A stretch of 64,000 bases of DNA from Pedobacter sp. MC2016-14 (GTDB taxonomy: Bacteria; Bacteroidota; Bacteroidia; Sphingobacteriales; Sphingobacteriaceae), in the NCBI RefSeq assembly GCF_020991475.1, contig NZ_JAJMPA010000001.1, forward strand, positions 2,480,001 to 2,544,000. Direction: 5' to 3'. Both the position numbers and the translations under genes were made by a program. The notes beneath the pieces were generated by a model that ran no database searches, had not been told where the DNA came from, and worked only from the letters and a program-made list of their open reading frames with translations. Positions 42,484 to 51,126 of the stretch are shown here, in pieces. How positions within the stretch are numbered: the stretch's first letter is position 1; every line of letters starts with the position of its first letter.

Positions 42484-43470
42484 ATGAAATGTGCTTTACT
42501 TATACTAATGCTCCTGCTGGGTTTTAACGCAAACGCCCAGGTATTGAAAAAGAGAACCGTAAAGTTGATGGGGAGCAGGTGGGATATAACCATAGTGGCC
42601 AAAGATACTGCTGAAGCGGAGCACAATATTGATGTGGTAATTGCGGAAGTAAGTCGAATAGAAAACCTGATCTCCGACTGGAAGCCAGAATCGCAGGTAT
42701 CTCAGGTTAGCAGCAATTCCGGGATTCGTCCCGTTAAGGTAGACAGAGAGGTATTTGAACTGACTGAACGCGCACTAGAGCTATCGGAGATTAGCGATGG
42801 GGCGTTTGACATTAGTTTTGCGGCGATGGACAGGATTTGGAAATTTGATGGCTCCATGACGGAGATGCCATCTGCAGACAGGATTAAAAAATCAGTTGAG
42901 AAAGTAGGTTATAAGAATATTGTTCTTGATCGTGCCAACTCTACTATTTTTTTAAAGTTAGCCGGCATGAAAATAGGCTTTGGCGCATTAGGTGAGGGCT
43001 ATGCGGCAGACAAATGCCGCGAACTAATGCTGAGCCGGGGGATTAAGGCGGGAATTGTAAATGGCTCTGGAGATATGAGCACCTGGGGCAAACAACCTAA
43101 TGGTAAAGACTGGTCCATTGGCATTACTAACCCTATGAAGGAAGATACGATAATTGCGGTGATGCCGCTAAAAAAGGGTGCTGTTGTAACTTCCGGGAGT
43201 TATGAGAAATATGTAGTTTTTGATGGAAAGCGTTATTCGCATATCATTAATCCAGCTACCGGCTATCCGGCAACTGGCTTATGTAGTGTAACTATTTTTG
43301 GACCAAGTGCCGAAAAAGCAAATGGGTTAAGCACCACAATGATGGTGTTGGGAAAAGATGCTGGTCTGCACTTTATAAAAAAGTTTCCAGCTTATCATTA
43401 CATCATGATCACCGATGATGGAAAGCTGATTTCCTCGCCAGAGCTGAACTTTAAAAAGTATATCTTATAG
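42484..43470 (+). CDS. apbE: FAD:protein FMN transferase (ApbE)
   Basis: A 328-residue exported enzyme that attaches FMN covalently to a Thr/Ser of target proteins outside the cytoplasm, using FAD and Mg2+. A signal peptide (MKCALLILMLLLGFNANAQ) precedes the ApbE domain: MGSRWDITIV, EVSRIENLISDWKPESQVSQVS, SDGAFDISFAAM, LGALGEGYAADKCRELM-like segment, GIVNGSGDMSTWG, SGSYEKYVVFDGKRYSHIINPATGYP. It faces the tail of the reductase operon, 11 bases away on the other strand. That operon encodes a DUF2271 protein with a flavinylation-like motif, a probable substrate. Confidence 0.95.
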   Translation: MKCALLILMLLLGFNANAQVLKKRTVKLMGSRWDITIVAKDTAEAEHNIDVVIAEVSRIENLISDWKPESQVSQVSSNSGIRPVKVDREVFELTERALELSEISDGAFDISFAAMDRIWKFDGSMTEMPSADRIKKSVEKVGYKNIVLDRANSTIFLKLAGMKIGFGALGEGYAADKCRELMLSRGIKAGIVNGSGDMSTWGKQPNGKDWSIGITNPMKEDTIIAVMPLKKGAVVTSGSYEKYVVFDGKRYSHIINPATGYPATGLCSVTIFGPSAEKANGLSTTMMVLGKDAGLHFIKKFPAYHYIMITDDGKLISSPELNFKKYIL

Positions 43471-43481
43471 CAGTTATATAG

Positions 43482-45683
43482 CTAATAACAATCTGTTCTG
43501 ATTTGATTGCGTGACTGGTAAAAGCTAATCCCCCTATCCATTTTTGTTTGGCAGATAACTTCCAGTACATCCATAACGTCTTTTTCCATGGCAAGTGAGC
43601 CGCAAATCATAATCACCCCACCTTTTTGGAGTAAGGCTGCTACTTTATCCTGATCTTTTGAGAGCAGGTGGCTAACGTATAGTTTTTCGCCCTCGCGCGA
43701 GAAAGCTGTATGAATGCCTGTTAGGTTTCCTGTAGCAGCGTTGGTTTCCAGCAGGCTTTTGTACATGTTGTAAGAGGCTTGTTGACGGAAGCCACAATAG
43801 AGCCAGCATGGTATTTTTTTATTATTCTGACTGATCATGCCCAGGTATGGCGCTATCCCTGTACCGTTAGAAATGAGCAAAATTTCGGGTGCCTCAAGCG
43901 GGAAATGAAAATGTTCATTCTTAATTACCTTTGCAGTGATTTTTTCGCCTGGTTGTAGTCGGTGTAGAAATCCTGATCCAAGTCCCTCCGGCTGCAACCG
44001 TACACTTAAGCGGATTTGTTTATCTACAATTCCAATAGAATACAATCTTTCCCGATGATCATTTGCAGGATAAATTGCCAGTAAATCTCCTGAAGTTACG
44101 CGCAGCCTTTTCCTGAATTGCATACTTAAGGTAAAAGTACCTTCAATAAGTTCATTCGCAGGTGTATTAGCACTTACTTTTAGCGTTTCTAACTGCCTTT
44201 TGTCAATCGTATACAATTCAGCAGAAAGTTCCATTGCCGGCATATCTTCCTGCTGCGAAAGCGTTTCTATCCATAAATTAAAATCGGCGGGCGATTTGTC
44301 ATCAACTGTATGGATATCTGTAAGTGGGGTAGTCCAGTTTTGGTGAGACAGCAGGTTGTTTACCTCAAAAGCAAATTTGCAGAAGTCTGGATAAGCGTGC
44401 GAGCCAAATCCGAGTACAGCATAACGAATAAACTGTGACTGGGGGTATTTTTCAAGCAATGATTTGAATTTTGATGCATTTGTGGGTGCATCCCCTAAAC
44501 CGTAAGTAGCCGTCAGGATCAGCATGTATTCTGCTTTTGGAAATACAGTATAGTTGTTGAGTTCTGTGAGGTAAGATTTTTCACCTGCTTTAATCAGGGC
44601 TTGATGAATACCTTTTGCAAAAGCAAAAGAACTGCCGTTTTCGGATCCTACCAGGATAATAAACTTACTTTCTGCTGCTGTATACTTGTTTTTTGTTCTG
44701 CTTGCCCTTCTTTTTAGGGTCATAGCAAAACCAGAATAGATGAAAAACAGGATGTTAACCGATGCCCCTGCGAGGACAATTGCCCACAAAATGCTTGCTC
44801 TTCCGGTATGGAGGCTTAAACTCAGGTTGGTAAGTTTTATGGCGGCAGGGTATTTCACTTCGGCAATTATGTCGCCTGTGATTTGGTTTACCGCTATTTC
44901 AGCATCCTTCAGCTTCAGGGTATAGTAGTCTTCAACATCTTCAGAAAAAGGGAATTCTACGGATTCAACCTCTGAAAGTTTAGTGTTTTTAAAGATCTCA
45001 AAATCAGTTGCTTTTCTTTCCGGCTGATCTTTGATGGAATCAAAATCAATCTTTGGAGAGGTTTTTTCAATGTTTACAAAACCAAAGCGCGCAAGTGACA
45101 AGTAGGTACCGGTTATGGAAATGATCAGTATGGGGATGAGTGACCAACGACTAAGCACCACATGGTAGTATTGTGCAAAATTGTCCCTTACTATTTTTGT
45201 GAAAAACCGTTTAATTCCCCGTTGCCGTTGAATGATCAAAATAGTTCCGGAAACTGTGATTAATAACAGCAGAAAAGCAGTTAATCCTATGAAAAACCTC
45301 CCTGTTTCGTGTAAAAAAAGAGAACGGTGTAGTGCGGTTACCCATTGAAAAAATGGATTTTTTTTACCTGGAACACCAAGGATTTTACCAGTTTGTGGAT
45401 CAACATAAGCCAGTAACTTATTACCATCATTATCGCTGCCGGTAACCTGAACAAATTCATTGGCATCTACGCTAAGACCGCTGATGTCGGGGTAAGTTTT
45501 GCGCAATGCAGGAAGCGTTTCTGCAAGTGTTAACTGGTTGAATTGCGCAGCACGATAAGGCTGAAGCTTTTCGGAAATAGGTTCAAAGGAAAGTATGATT
45601 CCGGTTATGGAAGCCAGTATCAGCAATAAAAAAGAAGATACAGCCAAAGCTAAATGGCTGTATCTCCATATGGAAATGGTCAT
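43482..45683 (-). CDS. PepSY-membrane / flavodoxin / FAD-NAD(P) reductase fusion
   Basis: A 733-residue membrane oxidoreductase. Residues ~1-330 form a PepSY-associated membrane part with four helices and conserved histidines (H10, LHRSLFLHETGR with H119/H125, H174, H292) that may bind heme. Residues ~340-480 are a flavodoxin-like FMN domain (FIILVGSENGSSFAFAKGI, LTATYGLGDAP). Residues ~500-733 form a ferredoxin-NADP reductase-like FAD/NAD(P) module (RERLYSIG, ISNGTGIAPYLGMI, VIMICGSLAMEKDV). It should carry electrons from cytosolic NAD(P)H across the membrane, as in PepSY iron or flavin reductases. It is the third gene of an operon, 14 bases after the DUF2271 gene. Confidence 0.92.
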   Translation of the reverse strand: MTISIWRYSHLALAVSSFLLLILASITGIILSFEPISEKLQPYRAAQFNQLTLAETLPALRKTYPDISGLSVDANEFVQVTGSDNDGNKLLAYVDPQTGKILGVPGKKNPFFQWVTALHRSLFLHETGRFFIGLTAFLLLLITVSGTILIIQRQRGIKRFFTKIVRDNFAQYYHVVLSRWSLIPILIISITGTYLSLARFGFVNIEKTSPKIDFDSIKDQPERKATDFEIFKNTKLSEVESVEFPFSEDVEDYYTLKLKDAEIAVNQITGDIIAEVKYPAAIKLTNLSLSLHTGRASILWAIVLAGASVNILFFIYSGFAMTLKRRASRTKNKYTAAESKFIILVGSENGSSFAFAKGIHQALIKAGEKSYLTELNNYTVFPKAEYMLILTATYGLGDAPTNASKFKSLLEKYPQSQFIRYAVLGFGSHAYPDFCKFAFEVNNLLSHQNWTTPLTDIHTVDDKSPADFNLWIETLSQQEDMPAMELSAELYTIDKRQLETLKVSANTPANELIEGTFTLSMQFRKRLRVTSGDLLAIYPANDHRERLYSIGIVDKQIRLSVRLQPEGLGSGFLHRLQPGEKITAKVIKNEHFHFPLEAPEILLISNGTGIAPYLGMISQNNKKIPCWLYCGFRQQASYNMYKSLLETNAATGNLTGIHTAFSREGEKLYVSHLLSKDQDKVAALLQKGGVIMICGSLAMEKDVMDVLEVICQTKMDRGISFYQSRNQIRTDCY

Positions 45684-45697
45684 ATAAGTTTTAAGGT

Positions 45698-46189
45698 TTA
45701 GTTGGCGCTGAACCTTACATAACGGATGTAACCTGTGCCTTCATTTTTAGCAGAAAGTGCCTCTGTGGTTAGCGGAATTTCAAGGTCTTTTACATTGTAG
45801 TTTTTGTCTTCTACTGCACTTTCAAAGCGCAATTTATAGCCTGCATTGATCTTAGCGCTTTCAATTTCAATAACATTTACGCTGCGGTCGCCTCCCGTAA
45901 CTGAAGCACCCGTAATGGCACTGATATTTACAGGTTTTTTAGCATAAAATTTATTCCATTCTTTTAAAGATTTATACCATTTCTTATCAGATCCAAGTAC
46001 ATAAAGTGTTTTCTCGTAAGCTCCCTTGCTATCAATCAGGGAGATGACAACATAGGCGCCTTCGCCGATGTAATTGGTCATCTGGATCATACATTTGTAT
46101 TTGCTGGTGCTTTGTGCAGATGAGGAAGCAGGCCTGGCAAAAGTAAGTGCCAGTAAAAAAAAGGCAATTTTATATAAATTAGACATCAT
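45698..46189 (-). CDS. DUF2271-domain exported protein with flavinylation-like motif
   Basis: A 163-residue periplasmic protein with a signal peptide (cleavage near ASSSAQ). The body matches DUF2271 (MIQMTNYIGEGAYVVISLID, WYKSLKEWNKFYAKKPVNI). At residues 93-98 it reads TGASVT, which fits the ApbE target pattern [ST]-G-A-[ST]-x-[ST]; Thr98 would carry FMN. It lies between the ankyrin and reductase genes with gaps of 3 and 14 bases. An electron-carrier role between the membrane reductase and an external acceptor is inferred from context. Confidence 0.85.
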   Translation of the reverse strand: MMSNLYKIAFFLLALTFARPASSSAQSTSKYKCMIQMTNYIGEGAYVVISLIDSKGAYEKTLYVLGSDKKWYKSLKEWNKFYAKKPVNISAITGASVTGGDRSVNVIEIESAKINAGYKLRFESAVEDKNYNVKDLEIPLTTEALSAKNEGTGYIRYVRFSAN

Positions 46190-46192
46190 ATA

Positions 46193-47734
46193 TTATTTTA
46201 AGAAGTTTACAGGTACGTTGTTTTTAGAAAGAGATTCGTTTTCAGAAGCCAAATCAAAGGCGGTTTCTTTCATATCAGTTGCTATTTCTTTTTTTGCACC
46301 GATAGAAATCAGGTATTTTAGCATTACATCATCTTTCGCAATTAACGCAGCTTTGTGTAAAGCGGTCATCCCTTCTGCATTTTTTGCATTAACATCTATT
46401 GCCAAAGGCTTAAGATGTTTCAGTAAAGGCAGGCTATTTTTAGCTACAGCTAAATGATATAGTGTATTGCCATTTTTTTGTTGTGCAGCTATGTTAAGGC
46501 CTTTTTCTTTAAGGATGTTTAATTTGGTGTCAAAATCTTCTGCTTTAGGTCCGTTGGCAGCTCTTCCGCCTTGGGGTCCTGCAGCAGGACCCTGCCCGCC
46601 AAATCCCTGAGCATTCTGTGTACGATACGATTCCAGTACATAATAGGCCATACCATTGCCAGCTTTGTCAGAAACGTTAATAGCTGCACCTTTAGCAATA
46701 AGCAGGTTTACTACTTCGGGAGAGTTGTTTCGTAATGCAAAAGCCAGTGCAGTAATTCCTTTTTCATTAGCCTGGTTGATGTTTTTTACCTTTGGAAGTA
46801 GCATATTTATAACGTCAATGTCGCGGTTAGCGGCCGAAGCGTTCATAAATACAGTATTACCTTCCTCATCAGCCTGGTTAATATCTACTCCCTTAGCTAA
46901 AAAATAGGAAATGATTTCGTTTTGTTTCTGCTTACGTACAATTGAATGCAGCACGTTTTCTCCGTTTTTGCCTATTACTGTAGGTTTAAGGTTTAGGCTT
47001 TCCAGATATTGATACACCTCCAAAGTATTAGCGCTACGGCGTGAGCCCTGGGCAGCCATAAGCATTGCATTAGCATTTGGTTTTACGCCTTTTTGAATGA
47101 GTGCTTTTAGCATTTCAATGTTCCCTGATCTTGCAGCATAACTAAAAACATTATTGCCTTCGGCATCGGTATCACTCAACTTCAAACCTTTAGACACAAA
47201 ATAATTTGTTAAAGCAAAGTCTTTATCACCGGCAACTGACAAGAGCAATATATTTGCGCCGTCCTGGCCAAGTTCTTTTTTTAGATCTATGCCATTGGTA
47301 ATAAATACATCATAAACTTTAGTGTTTTGCTGACCGCTTCCAGCTGCAAAAAGCATCGGAGTTGTACCATGGCTGTCTTCTATATTTAGTTTGGCTCCTT
47401 TAGAAACCAGGTATTCCATCACCTCAACATTACCTCTGTTAGCAGCCCAGTGCAGATAGGTCCTGGCGTCATGTGTTAATTTTCCGATCTCATTTCCAGG
47501 CTGTGCCAAAAGATATTTGATGGATTCAGTAGGTGCCTCAGCATTTATAGCCATCACAACGGGATCAAAACTCATTCTGTTCAATTCAGATGGGCTGTTT
47601 CCTTTGTCGACTTCCGCTTTAATCTGAGCTACATCAGGCTTTGTTTGCCAAAAAGATTGTTCCAGAAGTGTGTTTTTCTGTGCCTGTGCAGAGAAAGAAA
47701 TGAATGCCGTTAGGGCAATAAATAGTTTTTTCAT
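46193..47734 (-). CDS. Exported ankyrin-repeat protein
   Basis: A 513-residue protein with signal peptide MKKLFIALTAFISFSAQAQ and about a dozen ankyrin repeats, for example DARTYLHWAANRGNVEVMEYLVSKGAKLN, EGNNVFSYAARSGNIEMLKALIQKGV, and ITALAFALRNNSPEVVNLLIAKGAAIN. A Gly/Pro/Gln-rich insert (near residues 375-395) interrupts the array. It is the first gene of the operon with the DUF2271 and PepSY reductase genes, so it likely serves as a periplasmic binding scaffold for that redox system. The partner is unknown. Confidence 0.92.
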   Translation of the reverse strand: MKKLFIALTAFISFSAQAQKNTLLEQSFWQTKPDVAQIKAEVDKGNSPSELNRMSFDPVVMAINAEAPTESIKYLLAQPGNEIGKLTHDARTYLHWAANRGNVEVMEYLVSKGAKLNIEDSHGTTPMLFAAGSGQQNTKVYDVFITNGIDLKKELGQDGANILLLSVAGDKDFALTNYFVSKGLKLSDTDAEGNNVFSYAARSGNIEMLKALIQKGVKPNANAMLMAAQGSRRSANTLEVYQYLESLNLKPTVIGKNGENVLHSIVRKQKQNEIISYFLAKGVDINQADEEGNTVFMNASAANRDIDVINMLLPKVKNINQANEKGITALAFALRNNSPEVVNLLIAKGAAINVSDKAGNGMAYYVLESYRTQNAQGFGGQGPAAGPQGGRAANGPKAEDFDTKLNILKEKGLNIAAQQKNGNTLYHLAVAKNSLPLLKHLKPLAIDVNAKNAEGMTALHKAALIAKDDVMLKYLISIGAKKEIATDMKETAFDLASENESLSKNNVPVNFLK

Positions 47735-47827
47735 TTAATGTTTGTTTTACCTGCTGTGATGCTATCCAGGAGTTTGTTTATTTGAGGGACGAATCTAGTA
47801 AGAATCATTCTAGATAAAGATTAAATC

Positions 47828-47835
47828 CAAAGATA
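47828..47835 (-). promoter_or_regulatory. -7 promoter element of the ankyrin/DUF2271/reductase operon
   Basis: On the minus strand TATCTTTG matches TAnnTTTG about 94 bases before the ankyrin start. A TTG lies 25 bases further upstream, wider than usual. Apart from this, the 268 bases between 47735 and 48002 show no gene. Confidence 0.4.
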
Positions 47836-48002
47836 TTATTGGACTATAATGTTATTTTTACAAAAGGTCATAGATTTATTACATCTATAATTTGTAATTG
47901 AGCGGCTTGGCATCACAACTAGCGGAAGAGGTATGGGGTTGAGAGGTAGCGAATTAAACAGATTTGTTGTATATTGCAATCAAATCTAATAAATCTAAAG
48001 AT

Positions 48003-48239
48003 ATGCTGCTAAAAAACAATTCTTCTGCTTCTAAAAATAGTTTTATGAGTTGGAAATACTTTGTCGGAGGGTGTATACTCTATATTATTCTGCTCCTTGC
48101 AACTAATACTGTGGACTATTTGTTTTTCGAAAAAGGTTTTTTCGCTAATGCGAGTTTAACGCTTTTCTCAGGATATGCTGGAATAATGATCTTGTTTGCC
48201 ATATCATACATGTTCATTTTAAAAAGAAGAAAGCAGTAG
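48003..48239 (+). CDS. Small two-helix membrane protein of unknown function
   Basis: A 78-residue protein from the ATG at 48003. Two hydrophobic helices are visible (YFVGGCILYIILLLATNTVDYLF and LFSGYAGIMILFAISYMFIL) with a basic C-terminus (KRRKQ). A frame from a TTG at 47964 or from an internal ATG (MSWKYF) is also possible. I do not recognise the family. It is a single + strand gene between two minus-strand operons. Confidence 0.6.
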   Translation: MLLKNNSSASKNSFMSWKYFVGGCILYIILLLATNTVDYLFFEKGFFANASLTLFSGYAGIMILFAISYMFILKRRKQ

Positions 48240-48272
48240 CATAATTTAACTTTCTGATGAGGGTTCTGGAAG

Positions 48273-48695
48273 TTATTTTACTTTACATTTATCGCAAATG
48301 CCATAGGCGGTTAGGCTTAAGGAATCTGAGCTGAAGCCCGCAGGCATTTTAATAGCAGGAACCATTACTTCCAGACAATAAATTTTGTGACAATTATTGC
48401 AGTTAAAATGTACATGCTCATCATGATGGTGCCCCGAGGTACAAGCGGAGGAGCAGATGGCGTAGTTGGCAGTTCCATTGCTGTCCATCACCCTATGAAG
48501 GATGCCTTTATCTTCATATATATTTAGAATTCTGTATAAAGTTACACGGTCAATCTCCTTACCAAGTTTTTTTTCAAGCTCTGGTTGAGAAATTGCAGCG
48601 GTATCCATTGCAATCTCTTCCAATACCCTTACTCTTTGCCTGGTATGCTTTAGCTCGTGGTCTTTTAAGATATGTACAGGATCTAAATGTCTCAT
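48273..48695 (-). CDS. Fur-family metal-responsive repressor, possibly Zur-like
   Basis: A 140-residue Fur-superfamily regulator. The winged-helix part contains HTRQRVRVLEEIAMDTAAISQPELEKKL and the DNA-contact segment DRVTLYRILNIYEDKGILHRV. The C-terminal part has a metal site cluster (SGHHHDEHVHFNC) and two CxxC pairs (CNNC and CDKC) for structural zinc. It is the last gene of an operon with an ABC transporter and a DUF3299-like protein, 1 base after the latter. The context fits a zinc-responsive (Zur) role more than iron, but sequence alone does not decide. Confidence 0.9.
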   Translation of the reverse strand: MRHLDPVHILKDHELKHTRQRVRVLEEIAMDTAAISQPELEKKLGKEIDRVTLYRILNIYEDKGILHRVMDSNGTANYAICSSACTSGHHHDEHVHFNCNNCHKIYCLEVMVPAIKMPAGFSSDSLSLTAYGICDKCKVK

Positions 48696-48696
48696 T

Positions 48697-49134
48697 TTAT
48701 ATTGATTTACCTTCAGTTAATGCAATAGCAGGATTATCTAAAGTATTGCCCGTATTTAGTTTAAGAATTCCTTTAATGGTTACCGGATTGTAAGAGAATT
48801 TTATCGGTGCTGCAAGTTCTACAAGGATCATGGCCGGTATTCCGTTTTGTCCGCAAAAGTAACACTGGTTAATAGGCAGGGTAGAAAGCATAAACTTGGT
48901 TTGTTTCATTCCGCTTTTTATAGGCACTATGTAGCCCTCCAGTTCAAATGGTTTATTGGCAAGTTTTTTAATTTCAGGCGTAAAGATTGCCAGCATAGAA
49001 TTATCATCTTTAAGCTGAAATTCTACTTTTCCAATTACGCTCCAGTTTGCAGATTTAATCTGATCGCTTCCATCGTGTTGTGCTTTCGCAGAAAATCCAG
49101 CAAATAAAAATAGGGCAATGATGATATGTTTCAT
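48697..49134 (-). CDS. DUF3299-like periplasmic protein
   Basis: A 145-residue secreted protein with signal peptide MKHIIIALFLFAGFSAKAQ and a probable metal-binding start (HDGSD). The body (FELEGYIVPIKSGMKQTKFMLSTLPINQCYFCGQNGIPAMILVEL) has the layout of DUF3299, with a CxxC pair at Cys91/Cys94. Similar proteins sit beside ABC ATPase and FtsX-like genes in Zur-regulated clusters of Proteobacteria, as I recall. It is placed between the permease and the Fur gene with 1-base gaps. The match to DUF3299 is by eye and moderate. Confidence 0.65.
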   Translation of the reverse strand: MKHIIIALFLFAGFSAKAQHDGSDQIKSANWSVIGKVEFQLKDDNSMLAIFTPEIKKLANKPFELEGYIVPIKSGMKQTKFMLSTLPINQCYFCGQNGIPAMILVELAAPIKFSYNPVTIKGILKLNTGNTLDNPAIALTEGKSI

Positions 49135-49135
49135 A

Positions 49136-50341
49136 TTAGTTACGGGCTAAAATTTTAGAGATGTTAGACTGGTAGGCTTGTAGGGCCGGCAGTACGGAAG
49201 CAAATATACCAATTGCTATTCCTGCGGGCAACAGGTATATTTCTTCTGTTACAAAGTTTATTCCAGTTAACCTGGCTTGGTTGCTTTCCTGTAAATGACC
49301 TATAAGCTGCAGAGACAAGTGTCCAAATACCATTCCAATTAAAGTACCGGTTAGTGTTACGAGCATACCCTCACAAATGACAATAAAGAACAACTTTGCT
49401 TTGGAAGCGCCAAGGGTACGCATAATAGCAAGGTCGTAACGCCTTTCTTTCAGTGAATTGTAAAGGTTAATGAAAACGCTAATCGCTGCAATGAGCATAA
49501 TAATGATGGCAAACCATTGTAATGTATCTACGCCAACGCCAATCAGGGAAAATAGCCTTGTACTTTCTGCGGCGGGCGATGCTGCCTGAAGGTTTGTCGC
49601 TTCATTTACCATTCTTGGGAAAAGTACTACAGACATGGGTGAGCGGTACTGGATTAACAGGGAAGTAATCTCTTTATTCTCTATTTCTGATGCTCCCTTT
49701 TCATGACGGTCATGACCTTCCTCTTCAGGGTCATGCATTTTCCAAACACTGGAAATATTGGTTAGGATTAGGTTATCCGTTACGTTGTGCTGTGGTTCCA
49801 ATATTCCGCTTACCTTATAGGCATGAGACTTGTGTACGTCAGAAGTACTGGCCAGGCCATGGGCACCGAAAAATTCATCTCCTACTTTTAAATGTTGACT
49901 TTCTGCAACGGAAGCACCTATGGTGGTTTCAAAATCTTCTTTCCAGAACTTGCCAGTATTGGTTTTTAGGGCATAAAGGCTTACAAAATTGCTATCCGTT
50001 CCTACTATTCTTAAACCATTATAATTATCGCCAAGGGCCAGCGGCACGGCTCGTTTTACCAGCGGATTGTGGGCAAGCTGTTGTGCATCTTCTAAAGGAA
50101 TATTTCCTGTAGGAAAATCTATGTAATAAATACTGCTTAGCACGAGTTGCAGCGGGCTGCCTTTTGCGCCCACAACAAGGTCAATATCTTTAGCATTGTT
50201 ATCCAGCTTTGCACTAATTTGCGCTGATGCCAGTACCAGAATGGTGAAAATGCCCGTTCCAAAGGCTACCAATAGTAGATTTAAGGCTGTAGAAAGCGGC
50301 TTAGCCCAAAGGCTTTTCCAGCTAATTTTTAATGGACTCAT
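49136..50341 (-). CDS. FtsX-like ABC transporter permease with His/Glu-rich loop
   Basis: A 401-residue permease of the MacB/FtsX/LolC type. One N-terminal helix (~15-40) is followed by a large periplasmic domain (~45-270) and three C-terminal helices (~275-390) with the FtsX motif LKERRYDLAIMRTLGASKAKLF. The periplasmic domain carries HDPEEEGHDRHEKGASEIE (residues 203-221) and other histidines, suggesting metal contact. Its start overlaps the ATPase stop by 4 bases (ATGA). With that ATPase it should act as a mechanotransmitter or lipoprotein/metal exporter rather than an importer; this is inferred from the family. Confidence 0.9.
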   Translation of the reverse strand: MSPLKISWKSLWAKPLSTALNLLLVAFGTGIFTILVLASAQISAKLDNNAKDIDLVVGAKGSPLQLVLSSIYYIDFPTGNIPLEDAQQLAHNPLVKRAVPLALGDNYNGLRIVGTDSNFVSLYALKTNTGKFWKEDFETTIGASVAESQHLKVGDEFFGAHGLASTSDVHKSHAYKVSGILEPQHNVTDNLILTNISSVWKMHDPEEEGHDRHEKGASEIENKEITSLLIQYRSPMSVVLFPRMVNEATNLQAASPAAESTRLFSLIGVGVDTLQWFAIIIMLIAAISVFINLYNSLKERRYDLAIMRTLGASKAKLFFIVICEGMLVTLTGTLIGMVFGHLSLQLIGHLQESNQARLTGINFVTEEIYLLPAGIAIGIFASVLPALQAYQSNISKILARN

Positions 50342-50967
50342 GTCAATTCGTACCTGTTGGTAAATGTATCTTTAACCCGCTGATCGTGGGTAGCCACAAG
50401 GAGGGTAGTTGTATTTAATTCTGATTGTTTTAAAAGCAAGTTAAGCACAGCCGTTGCATTTTTATCGTCTAAGCTAGACGTAGGCTCGTCTGCAATGAGT
50501 AAAGCGGGCTTATTGATCACTGCTCTCGCAATTGATATGCGTTGTAATTGACCCTGACTAAGCTGAGAGGGGTAGGCATTGCGTTTTTGTACCATGTCCA
50601 GTGATTCCAAAACTTCAGTAATCCGTTGCTGATCTTCTGGTAACTTTGCGAAACTTTGCGCAAGCAAAAGATTCTCTGCGATAGTAAGACTTTTGATTAA
50701 ATGTGGCTGTTGAAAAACAATACCAATCTTTTGACCCCGGAAATGGTCAAGCGCTTTTGGTTCTAAAGTATACAACGATGTTCCATCAACAATTACTTCT
50801 CCTTTTTTAGGCCTCAATAAGCCAGATAATATGTGTAACAAGGTGGTTTTTCCGCTTCCTGATGCACCCAATAACAACCATTTTTCACCGCTGTTTATTT
50901 CCCAATCTTTAAAGTCAATCGGATGTGCATCGGCATAACTATGAGCTACAGCTTTTAAATGAATCAT
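50338..50967 (-). CDS. LolD-like ABC transporter ATP-binding protein
   Basis: A 209-residue ABC ATPase of the LolD/MacB class. It has Walker A GASGSGKTT, a Q-loop (VFQQPHLI), signature LSQGQLQR, Walker B LLIADEPTSSLD and the switch histidine (VATHDQR). It lacks extra domains. It starts 1 base after the stop of a tiny lipoprotein gene and overlaps the permease start by 4 bases, so the three are translated together. Confidence 0.94.
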   Translation of the reverse strand: MIHLKAVAHSYADAHPIDFKDWEINSGEKWLLLGASGSGKTTLLHILSGLLRPKKGEVIVDGTSLYTLEPKALDHFRGQKIGIVFQQPHLIKSLTIAENLLLAQSFAKLPEDQQRITEVLESLDMVQKRNAYPSQLSQGQLQRISIARAVINKPALLIADEPTSSLDDKNATAVLNLLLKQSELNTTTLLVATHDQRVKDTFTNRYELT

Positions 50968-50968
50968 C

Positions 50969-51097
50969 TTATTTTTTAATATGGCCGTTTAGATATTTAA
51001 GATACAGCTTTGCCGCATCTGGCTGTTCATGTTTGCAAGCCGGACTCAGTACGGAAACACTTAAGAGTAAAAGACCAAATGTGATTTTCCTTTTCAT
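50969..51097 (-). CDS. 42-residue lipoprotein at the head of the metal-type operon
   Basis: A short frame encodes MKRKITFGLLLLSVSVLSPAC followed by KHEQPDAAKLYLKYLNGHIKK. The lipobox LSPAC puts the acylated Cys at 21, leaving a mature peptide of only 22 residues. It ends 1 base before the LolD-like ATPase gene and is the first gene after the operon promoter, which makes chance occurrence unlikely. The family is unrecognised. The mature part has two histidines, so it could be a minimal metal carrier or a partner of the permease. Confidence 0.7.
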   Translation of the reverse strand: MKRKITFGLLLLSVSVLSPACKHEQPDAAKLYLKYLNGHIKK

Positions 51098-51101
51098 GGT
51101 G

Positions 51102-51109
51102 TAAAGTTA
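51102..51109 (-). promoter_or_regulatory. -7-like element of the metal-type operon
   Basis: On the minus strand TAACTTTA resembles TAnnTTTG with the last base changed, 5 bases upstream of the lipoprotein start. Placement so close to the ATG implies a very short or leaderless transcript, so this is tentative. Confidence 0.25.
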
Positions 51110-51126
51110 TAAGATAAACGGAGTAA

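Noticed and set aside
46074-46457. Plus-strand 127-codon open frame over the DUF2271/ankyrin genes
   Set aside because: It spans the junction of two convincing minus-strand genes and shows no protein-like pattern.
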